From positions 1 through 5,985 of the forward strand of contig CAYLZO010000284.1 of NCBI GenBank assembly GCA_964387775.1: a stretch of 5,985 nucleotides of DNA. The letters run 5' to 3'. The notes below the pieces were generated by a model, which saw only the letters and a list, made by a program, of their open reading frames with translations, searched no databases and had not been told where the DNA came from. The stretch comes from CAYLZO01 sp964387775 (GTDB taxonomy: Bacteria > Chloroflexota > Anaerolineae > JAAYZQ01). The translations under genes and the position numbers were made by a program. Positions 1 through 5,500 of this stretch are shown here, one piece after another; positions within the stretch are counted from its first letter, which is position 1; each line of letters starts with the position of its first letter.

Positions 1-434
1 TCATAGATAACCTGTTGGTAGATAACGGCCGGCACAACTGTCCATAGCTCCAGACGGTTCGCGCCCACATCGTAGGCCCACTCGTCCCGCGCCTTCAGGT
101 CCATCTCATGCTGCCACGCCAAGCCACCAACACGCTCGTCGTAGCCGTTGAACAGCAGCACGCGGTCAAGCTGGGGGTGGTAGTCCATGGCAAACGACTC
201 CCGCTTGGTGGGCCAGGTCCGGTCCTCCGGTCGCGATTCGGGCGTTTCTGTGGGCGGGGGTGGGGGTTTGGTTGGGAGCGGGGTGTCCGTCGGAAAGGGC
301 GTGTCCGTCGGGGCTGTCGAATCCACCGCGATGGGAGTTTCCGTCGCTGTGGGCGGGGGCGCACCGCAGGCAGCCAGCAACAGCAGGGCCACGGCGACTG
401 AAAGCAGCACAACAAAGCGACTCTCTCCACTCAT
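1..434 (-). CDS. Lipoprotein with Pro/Thr-rich linker and Kelch-like domain start (3' end cut by window)
   Basis: The frame opens with ATG at 434 and stays open to the left edge, giving 144 residues without a stop, so the C-terminus lies outside. Residues 7-22 are a hydrophobic signal segment. It ends in a lipobox, Leu20-Ala21-Ala22-Cys23, which predicts signal peptidase II processing and lipid anchoring on the outer face of the membrane. Residues 25-70 are a low-complexity linker of Pro and Thr with a TDTP repeat. From about residue 80 the sequence reads FAMDYHPQLDRVLLFNGYD and then WAYDVGANRLELW. This is the usual alternation of a Kelch/galactose-oxidase-type beta-propeller blade (MxYDxxxDRVxLFGG ... 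TWAYDxxTNxW), so an extracellular propeller is likely. A strong Shine-Dalgarno (GAGGAGGGAGG, complement of 441-451) precedes the start. The ATG overlaps the stop of the upstream small gene by ATGA, so the two are probably translationally coupled. Substrate and role are unknown. The Kelch call rests on about one blade only. Confidence 0.85.
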   Translation of the reverse strand, partial: MSGESRFVVLLSVAVALLLLAACGAPPPTATETPIAVDSTAPTDTPFPTDTPLPTKPPPPPTETPESRPEDRTWPTKRESFAMDYHPQLDRVLLFNGYDERVGGLAWQHEMDLKARDEWAYDVGANRLELWTVVPAVIYQQVIY

Positions 435-682
435 TCTGATCCTCCCTCCTCTGATGCACAACCTGTTTCGGGCGAACGTTCATGTTTGACCCCACGCTCT
501 TCAGGCGAGGCCAGGCCGGTCCGCTCTCGCAAGAAAGCGACGAGTTGCTCCAGGTGAGCGAACCCCACCTTCTCGCCGGTGTGGGCATTCTCGACCGAAG
601 CCCGCCAACCGATCCCACCCTTATCTCGTACCTGCCACAGACGCAGCAGGTAAGCCAGGTACGGCCTCCGTCGTTCTGTCAC
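431..682 (-). CDS. Small uncharacterised protein (YLLRLW ... WRASVENAHTGE type)
   Basis: This is an 83-residue protein if translation begins at the GTG at 682. I recognise no named domain. The body (residues 7-55) reads as a compact alpha/beta unit: PYLAYLLRLWQV, then GWRASVENAHTGEKVGF, then AHLEQLVAFLRERTG. It contains no signal peptide, membrane span or cysteine motif. The last 28 residues are charged and Gly/Ser/Glu-rich and look disordered. Short proteins of this pattern are, as I recall, common as hypothetical proteins in Chloroflexota; that is memory, not a search. The start at 682 is preferred because a GGAG (complement of 689-692) sits 6 bases upstream and the protein then begins MTERRRPY. 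An in-frame GTG at 709 would add nine residues (an Ala-rich start) but has a weaker ribosome site. A TGA lies just upstream of that codon in the same frame. The stop overlaps the lipoprotein start (ATGA), so this is the first gene of a two-gene operon and may act with the lipoprotein. Confidence 0.78.
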   Translation of the reverse strand: MTERRRPYLAYLLRLWQVRDKGGIGWRASVENAHTGEKVGFAHLEQLVAFLRERTGLASPEERGVKHERSPETGCASEEGGSE

Positions 683-692
683 CAGGTTCTCC
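683..692 (-). promoter_or_regulatory. Ribosome binding site deciding the start of the small gene
   Basis: On the minus strand the sequence reads GGAG-AACCTG-GTG, which puts a four-base Shine-Dalgarno core 6 bases before the GTG at 682. The alternative in-frame GTG at 709 has only a GGATT-like match about 10 bases away. This favours the shorter protein, though both starts remain possible. Confidence 0.5.
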
Positions 693-782
693 GTGGCGGC
701 TGCCGCCACCCAAAAGAATCCAAAAGGTCATCAAGGTCCAACCGCTGGGCGCTACTCCATCTGAGACCATGATAGCCCCAAT

Positions 783-811
783 GCGTGTGACCAGCGTGTG
801 ATCCGCGTGTG
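783..811. promoter_or_regulatory. Three GCGTGTG heptamers at exact 11-bp period (candidate SARP/OmpR-type operator)
   Basis: The identical heptamer GCGTGTG occurs at 783-789, 794-800 and 805-811, separated by four-base spacers ACCA and ATCC. A 7+4 layout with one helical turn per repeat is the known binding geometry of winged-helix regulators of the OmpR/PhoB and SARP/AfsR type. The array ends 13 bases before the -35 hexamer of the plus-strand promoter and also lies upstream of the divergent minus-strand operon. The window itself encodes a BTAD/winged-helix regulator at 1611-5393, so an autoregulatory operator is a reasonable inference. The repeat is seen directly; its role and its partner are not proven. 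Confidence 0.55.
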
Positions 812-824
812 GTTTTGGTCCAGA

Positions 825-854
825 TTGACAATCACCCGGACGTCGTGGTATACT
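825..854 (+). promoter_or_regulatory. Near-consensus sigma-70 promoter for the dinB-like gene
   Basis: A perfect -35 hexamer TTGACA (825-830) is followed after 18 bases by TATACT (849-854), one base from the TATAAT consensus. Transcription would start near 861, leaving a leader of about 154 bases before the ATG at 1015. The match stands out in a GC-rich window. It would serve the dinB-like gene and possibly the regulator after it. Confidence 0.6.
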
Positions 855-869
855 GGAGCAGCCAGGTGG

Positions 870-973
870 CCAGAAACCCGTTTTTTTGCGCCATTGTGCA
901 GTTTTTCGCTCATTGAAACCGGTTGATTCGGGTAGGTTTCTGGAGCAGGGCAAGCAAAAAACCGGGTTTCTTG
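870..973. repeat. Nested inverted repeats in the predicted 5' leader
   Basis: The outer arms are CCAGAAACCCGTTTTTTTGC (870-889) and GCAAAAAACCGGGTTTCTTG (954-973), complementary at 18 of 20 positions around a 64-base centre. A second partner for the left arm is GGTTTCTGG (935-943), the perfect complement of 870-878. GAAACC (915-920) can pair with GGTTTC at 935-940 or at 965-970. The arms can therefore form alternative hairpins within one transcript. A 9-base direct repeat, CTGGAGCAG, also occurs at 853-861 and 940-948. The element could be a structured leader, an attenuator or a small dispersed repeat; the sequence alone does not decide. Confidence 0.75.
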
Positions 974-1014
974 AGCGTTGTTCAAAGTCCAAGTACTCGA
1001 GAAGGGGGGAGAAC

Positions 1015-1491
1015 ATGAACACCGTTGACCTGCTTCAGTTCTCGTTGGGGGCCGCGTTCGATATCCTGGGCCAGGTCACCGCCGACCTGACCCAGGAGCA
1101 AGCCGATTGGCGGCCTCCCGGCACGGCGAACACCATCGGCTCCATCTATTCGCACATCCTGACCTACGTGGACTATTGCGTGCGAACCTACTTAATAGAG
1201 GGCAAGCCGCAACCGGTAACCGTCGAGAGCCGACCGGCAGAGCTGTGGATGCGGGATGTTCAGGCGGACCTGGCCGAGTTGCACGCATACGCCGCCGAGG
1301 TCCGGAGCACAGCTCTGAACTGGTTGGCCTCGCTCGCCCCGGAGGATCTGGAGCATAGAGAACTCACGACCGCGGGTGAGATTAACCAGGCACAGGCAGT
1401 CGAGCTCTTTGTCATCTGGCATATCAACGCCCACTGCGGCGAGATTTCGGCGCTCAAGGGCTGCCAGGGCCTCAAAGGCTACCCCTGGTAA
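1015..1491 (+). CDS. DinB/YfiT-superfamily (DinB_2-like) protein
   Basis: This is a 158-residue protein of the usual length for a single DinB-like four-helix bundle. The N-terminus carries the typical layout: a first helix (DLLQFSLGAAFDILGQV, residues 5-21), then LTQEQADWRPPGTANTIGSIYSHI (25-48). His47 in that helix and the pair His136-x3-His140 (WHINAH) match the three-histidine metal site of the superfamily, so the site looks intact. Characterised relatives are metal-dependent thiol S-transferases or maleylpyruvate isomerase-like enzymes, and many have no known reaction, so no substrate can be assigned. No signal peptide is seen; it is predicted cytosolic. The start at 1015 is chosen because AGGGGGGAG (1003-1011) lies just upstream and the family homology begins there. 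The open frame running further 5' enters the repeat-bearing leader. The next gene begins 119 bases downstream on the same strand with no clear terminator between, so cotranscription with the large regulator is possible. Confidence 0.9.
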   Translation: MNTVDLLQFSLGAAFDILGQVTADLTQEQADWRPPGTANTIGSIYSHILTYVDYCVRTYLIEGKPQPVTVESRPAELWMRDVQADLAELHAYAAEVRSTALNWLASLAPEDLEHRELTTAGEINQAQAVELFVIWHINAHCGEISALKGCQGLKGYPW

Positions 1492-1578
1492 CGAGCACCA
1501 GGCGTGGCTCCCCGGCGCAAGGCAGTTTGGCCGGGCAGCGCCCCGCAGCGCGTGACCGGACCGCTGGCCGGCAGGGCC

Positions 1579-1589
1579 TGGTCTGACCA
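1579..1589. repeat. Short perfect dyad upstream of the regulator start
   Basis: TGGTC-T-GACCA is a perfect inverted repeat around one central base, 21 bases before the regulator ATG and next to its G-rich ribosome site (1595-1599). The one-base centre makes a poor RNA hairpin, so a protein-binding dyad is the better guess. No promoter hexamers were found in the gap 1492-1610. An 11-base dyad can also arise by chance. Confidence 0.3.
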
Positions 1590-1610
1590 AAAAAGGGGGT
1601 TGGTTGTCGC

Positions 1611-4600
1611 ATGACCCGCCTGGCCATTCGCCTGTTGGGGCCGTTCGAGGTGACGCAGGACGGCGAACCCGTCACCGAATTCGAAACGCGCAAGGCCCGC
1701 GCCCTGCTGGCCTACCTGGCCGCCGAGGCCGGCAGCCCCCACCGCCGCGAAACCCTGGCCGAGATGCTCTGGCCCGACCGGCCAGAAGGCGCGGCCCGGG
1801 CCAATCTGCGCCACACCCTCCGCTCGCTGCGCCTGGCCATCGACGACTATGGCGCCGAGCCGCCGTTCCTCCTTTGCAGCCGCAAAGCCATCGGCCTGAA
1901 CCCCGACGGCGACGTTTGGGTGGACGCCCGCGCCTTTGCCGCATCGCTGGCCGGCCTGGAGCGGGTACAGCTCCCGCAGCCGGAGGCCCTGGAGCAGGCC
2001 CTTGACCTGTACCGCGGCGCATTCCTGGCGGACCTGTCCCTGCCCGACAGCGCCCTCTTTGAAGAGTGGCGGGTCCTCAGGCGCGAGCAGGTTCAGCGCC
2101 AGGTGCAGGACCTCCTGTCCCGGCTGGCGGCAGGCTACGAAGGCCGGGGCGAGTACGAGCGAGCGCTGGCCCACGCCTGGAGACGGGTGGACCTGGAACC
2201 GTGGGACGAGACGGCCCGCCGCCAGGTCATGCGCCTGCTGGCCCACAGCGGCCGGCGCGCCGAGGCCCTGGTCCAGTACGAGGCCTGCCGCGCAGTGCTG
2301 GCCGACGAGCTGGGGGTCGAGCCGGAGGCAGAGACGACCCGGCTTGCCGGACGCATCCGGGACGGCGAACTGGAGATCCTCGCGCCCATCCATGCCCGCC
2401 CGCCGGCCTTCCAGCCGCCGCGCTTTCTGCTCGAGGGCGCAGACGATGCCCCACCGCCGCTCTTTGTCGCCCGCGAGCAGGAACTGGCCCGCCTGGCCGC
2501 CTGGGTCGATCAGGCGTCCGCAGGAATGGGCCGCGTCGCCTTTGTGACGGGGGGCCCGGGACAGGGCAAGTCGGCGCTGCTGGACGAGTTCGTCCGCCGG
2601 GCGATGGGGGCGCATCCCGAGCTCCTGGTCGCCCGGGGCGAATGCAGCGCCTACGCCGGCGCCGGCGACCCCTACCTCCCCTTCCGCGACGCGCTGGCCA
2701 TGCTCACCGGCGATCTGGAAGGTCGCTGGTCCGCAGGCGCCATCCGGCACGACCACGCCCGGCGGCTATGGGACGCCCTGCCGCTGATGATGACCGCCCT
2801 CTTGACCTGGGGCCCATCGTTGATCGGCGCGCTCGTGGACGGCGACGCCCTGCTCTCGCGCCTGGCCGGAGCCGCGCCCGGCGCCAGCGGCTGGTTGGAG
2901 CACCTCCGAACGCTCGCCGCCCGGGCCCGGAGCGGGGCCACGGACCTGGAGCAGAGCTTCCTGTTCGAGCAGTGCGCCCGGGTGCTAGGCGCTGTGACGG
3001 AGCAGCGTCCGTTGGCGCTGGTCCTGGACGACGTGCAATGGGCCGACCACGCCTCCATCGGCCTCCTGTTCCACCTGGGCCGGCGGCTCACCCAGCCGGG
3101 CAATTCCGTCCTGATCGTGTGCGCCTACCGGCCGGAGGAGGTAAGCCCCGCGCCGGGCGGCGCGCCCCACCCGCTGGCCAAGGTGCTGTGTGAGCTCAAA
3201 CGCACCTTTGGCGACGTGGCGGTGAACCTGGATCTCACCGACCGGAGGGAGGGCCGTCGCTTCGTCGACGCCTTCCTGGACGCGGAACCCAATCGCCTGG
3301 GCGAGGATTTCCGGGCCGCCCTGTTCCAGCGCACGGCCGGCCATCCCCTGTTCACCATCGAGCTGCTGCGGGCCATGCAGGAACGGGGCGACCTGGTCCG
3401 CGACGCGACGGACGGCGCCTGGATTCAGGGACCGGAGCTCGACTGGCGGACGCTGCCCGCCCGGGTGGAGGCGGCCATCGAGGCGCGCATCGACCACCTG
3501 CCACCGAGGCTGCGGCAGATCGTCGGCGTGGCCAGCGTGGAGGGCGAGCAGTTCACGGCCGAGGTGCTGGCGGCTGTACAGGGCACCGCCGTGGAGCCCG
3601 TGTTGCAGGACTTGCGGAAACTCGAGACGTTGCACCGGCTGGTCCGAGAACAGGGCGAGGTGCAGGCAGGGTCGCGACGGGCTGCGGTCTATAAGTTTGG
3701 CCACATCCTGATCCAGGAGTATCTCTACCGGCGTCTCAGCCGGGCGGAGCGGCGGCGGCTGCACGGGCAGGTCGCGGCGGCGCTGGAGCATCTTTACAGG
3801 GGGAATGAGGCTGAGATTGCCGCCCGGTTGGCCCACCACTTTCTCCGGGCCGGCGACGATGGCCCGGCCTTCCACTACGCGAACCTGGCCGCCGGGCGCG
3901 CCGCGCAGAGATACGCCCACGAGGAAGCGGTCACGCTATACACCCAGGCCCTCGAGTTGGCAGCGCGCCTGGCGCCCGACGTCGCCACGTGGGCCGGCCT
4001 GCACGGCAAACGCGGCCTGGCCTACGAAACCCTGGGCCGGTTCGAGCGGGCTCGCGCCGACTATGAGGCAGCGCTCCAGGCAGGACAGACCGCCAGCGAG
4101 CGTCGCGTAGCGTGGCGCGCCTTGCTGGATCTGGCCAGGCTGTGGGGTTCGCGCGACTATGGGGAGAGCCGGGGCCTCCTCGACCAGGCCCTGGACCTGG
4201 CCCGCGGCATGGGCGATCCGGCGCTCTATGCGGAAAGCCTGAACTGGGTAGGCAACTGGCACCTCAATGCCGATGACCTGCCGCGGGCCATCGAGTACCA
4301 CCGGCAGGCCCTGACCGTGGCCGAACAGCTCGGGGACTCGCGGGAGACCGCCAGCACGTTGGACTTGCTGGGTCTTGCCAGCATGATACGAGGCGAGTTT
4401 GCAGCCAGCGTGGAGTACTATGACCGCGCCATCGCGTTGTGGCGACGGCTGGACGACCCACCTGGCCTTGCAGCCAGCCTGACGGGCCGCGGGTTGGCCG
4501 GCGGCGGCCCCTTGGGCGTGCCCACCTCGGTCTCGCCGGCCATCGCGATCAACGCCCGGGCTGACCTGGAGCAAGCGCTCCGGATCGGACGTGACACCAA

Positions 4601-5393
4601 CTCGCCGTCCGCCGAGTGCTGGGCGCTTTGGTCTCTCAGCCTCCTGCATGTAGCGGAGGGCCAATACGGGTGCGCGCTGGATGCGGTCCACAGCGCACTG
4701 AGCGTGGCCACCGCCATAGGCCATCGCGAGTGGATGGCGGGCAGCCGCTCCGTCCTGGGCGACTTGTACGTTGCCTTGTTCGCCGCTGAAGAGGCGCAAC
4801 TGCAACTCAGGCAAGCGCTGGCCCTGGCGGAACGGCTCCATTCCCAGCACTGGATCCACCACGCCACCGCAACCCTGGCAGGGGCCTGCTGCTTGCGCAA
4901 CGACCTGGAGCAGGCCCAAACCTGGCTGGATACGCTGCTTTCGCCGGGGACGCCCATGGATAGCATACACAAGCGCACCTGCTGGGCGAGGCAAGCCGAG
5001 CTGGCGCTCCTGCAGGGCCGGGCGTCCCTGGCGCTAGAGATCGCCGAGCGACTGATCGCCTCGGCCCCCGGCATGGCACCGGGGCGGGTCATCCCCTACC
5101 TGTGGCAATTGAAGGCTCAAGCCCTGGCCGCCAGGGGGCAGCCCGAGGAGGCCGCTTCGCTGCTGCAGGCCGCCGTGCAACACGCCCAGACGCCAGGCTT
5201 GCGATTCCTGTTGTGGCGGCTACACGCCAGCCTGGGCCGGGTGCACGGGACCATGCGGGACGCAGCAGGGGCCGAAGCGCACTTGGCGACCGCGCGTCAG
5301 CTCGTCGATGAGCTGGCGGACACGATACCCGTTCCGGCTTTGAGAGATGGCTTTCTGCGCGGGGCGCACGGACTGCTCAGGTCATCACCGTAG
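1611..5393 (+). CDS. BTAD/SARP-type transcriptional regulator with AAA/STAND ATPase and TPR domains (AfsR-like)
   Basis: This is a 1260-residue cytosolic regulator. Residues 1-100 form an OmpR-type winged helix (LAIRLLGPFEV, RKARALLAYLAAEAG, LAEMLWPD, then recognition helix ARANLRHTLRSLRLAI at 62-77). Residues 101-250 are the bacterial transcriptional activation domain, a helical repeat with the hallmark ALVQYEACRAVLADELGVEP at 219-238. An ATPase follows: VAREQELARL (286-295), Walker A GGPGQGKS (314-321), Walker B LALVLDDVQWAD (468-479), a sensor-like strand SVLIVCAYRPEE (499-510), and GHPLFTIELLRAM (577-589). From about residue 750 to the end are TPR-like helical pairs such as AIEYHRQALTVAEQLGD (893-909). 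There is no C-terminal LuxR helix-turn-helix, so DNA binding sits at the N-terminus as in AfsR. In such proteins ATP binding and TPR-sensed ligands or partners are thought to control DNA binding; the signal here is unknown. Start: ATG at 1611 with GGGGG about 11 bases upstream; the winged helix begins at once. Codon use is uniform and no frameshift was seen. Confidence 0.95.
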   Translation: MTRLAIRLLGPFEVTQDGEPVTEFETRKARALLAYLAAEAGSPHRRETLAEMLWPDRPEGAARANLRHTLRSLRLAIDDYGAEPPFLLCSRKAIGLNPDGDVWVDARAFAASLAGLERVQLPQPEALEQALDLYRGAFLADLSLPDSALFEEWRVLRREQVQRQVQDLLSRLAAGYEGRGEYERALAHAWRRVDLEPWDETARRQVMRLLAHSGRRAEALVQYEACRAVLADELGVEPEAETTRLAGRIRDGELEILAPIHARPPAFQPPRFLLEGADDAPPPLFVAREQELARLAAWVDQASAGMGRVAFVTGGPGQGKSALLDEFVRRAMGAHPELLVARGECSAYAGAGDPYLPFRDALAMLTGDLEGRWSAGAIRHDHARRLWDALPLMMTALLTWGPSLIGALVDGDALLSRLAGAAPGASGWLEHLRTLAARARSGATDLEQSFLFEQCARVLGAVTEQRPLALVLDDVQWADHASIGLLFHLGRRLTQPGNSVLIVCAYRPEEVSPAPGGAPHPLAKVLCELKRTFGDVAVNLDLTDRREGRRFVDAFLDAEPNRLGEDFRAALFQRTAGHPLFTIELLRAMQERGDLVRDATDGAWIQGPELDWRTLPARVEAAIEARIDHLPPRLRQIVGVASVEGEQFTAEVLAAVQGTAVEPVLQDLRKLETLHRLVREQGEVQAGSRRAAVYKFGHILIQEYLYRRLSRAERRRLHGQVAAALEHLYRGNEAEIAARLAHHFLRAGDDGPAFHYANLAAGRAAQRYAHEEAVTLYTQALELAARLAPDVATWAGLHGKRGLAYETLGRFERARADYEAALQAGQTASERRVAWRALLDLARLWGSRDYGESRGLLDQALDLARGMGDPALYAESLNWVGNWHLNADDLPRAIEYHRQALTVAEQLGDSRETASTLDLLGLASMIRGEFAASVEYYDRAIALWRRLDDPPGLAASLTGRGLAGGGPLGVPTSVSPAIAINARADLEQALRIGRDTNSPSAECWALWSLSLLHVAEGQYGCALDAVHSALSVATAIGHREWMAGSRSVLGDLYVALFAAEEAQLQLRQALALAERLHSQHWIHHATATLAGACCLRNDLEQAQTWLDTLLSPGTPMDSIHKRTCWARQAELALLQGRASLALEIAERLIASAPGMAPGRVIPYLWQLKAQALAARGQPEEAASLLQAAVQHAQTPGLRFLLWRLHASLGRVHGTMRDAAGAEAHLATARQLVDELADTIPVPALRDGFLRGAHGLLRSSP

Positions 5394-5417
5394 CCTACAC
5401 GCCGCCCCCCTTGTGGG

Positions 5418-5494
5418 CATTGCCAGGCCACCGCTCCACCCCGCCAGAAGCCGTCACCCAGAGGATAGCCCCACCAGCCAATGCCCTGGCAATG
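5418..5494. terminator. Inverted repeat in the convergent gap (possible bidirectional termination structure)
   Basis: CATTGCCAGG (5418-5427) is the perfect complement of CCTGGCAATG (5485-5494), with a 57-base centre. The right arm itself lies in an imperfect palindrome (about 5476-5495, 16 of 20 positions symmetric). It sits between two convergent stops (TAG at 5391-5393 and, on the minus strand, TAA at 5503-5501), where a shared terminator would be expected. There is no T tract on either side, so a classical intrinsic terminator is not supported. Confidence 0.35.
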
Positions 5495-5500
5495 GCTCAG

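Larger units (their letters stand above)
683..1014. other. Divergent intergenic regulatory region
   Basis: No credible coding sequence occupies this stretch between the minus-strand operon and the plus-strand dinB-like gene. Its distal part holds heptamer direct repeats, a near-consensus plus-strand promoter and nested inverted repeats, listed separately. For the minus-strand operon I found no convincing -35/-10 pair; a TATCAT-like hexamer (complement of 769-774) has no good -35 partner. The frame that continues upstream of the dinB start through 886-1014 is built largely from the inverted-repeat arms and is not credible as protein. Confidence 0.7.

Noticed and set aside
283..311. Tandem repeat GTGTCCGTCGG with an 18-base period
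   Set aside because: It is the coding reflection of the TDTP-type repeat in the lipoprotein linker, not an independent DNA element.
166..618. Minus-strand open frame of 150 codons overlapping both left-hand genes
   Set aside because: It overlaps the lipoprotein and the small gene in another frame. The lipobox, Kelch-like motif and ATGA junction support those two genes instead.
886..1014. 43-residue N-terminal extension of the dinB-like protein from the ATG at 886
   Set aside because: The extension is encoded by the inverted-repeat arms, lacks family similarity, and the ATG at 1015 has a good ribosome site exactly where DinB homology begins.
1533..1543. GGGC-AGC-GCCC hairpin after the dinB-like gene as a terminator
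   Set aside because: The stem is only 4 bp and no T tract follows. It is expected by chance in GC-rich DNA.
1479..2756. Long minus-strand open frame of 425 codons antisense to the start of the regulator
   Set aside because: It is antisense to a gene with clear winged-helix, BTAD and Walker motifs. Its product is a low-complexity Gly/Ala/Gln-rich string with no recognisable domain, as expected from high-GC shadow frames. The same applies to the minus-strand frames 2985-3920 and 3936-4994.
2066..3193. Plus-strand open frame of 375 codons inside the regulator gene
   Set aside because: The Pro/Arg/Gly-rich product is typical of an out-of-frame reading of GC-rich DNA, and the overlapping frame carries the conserved ATPase motifs.
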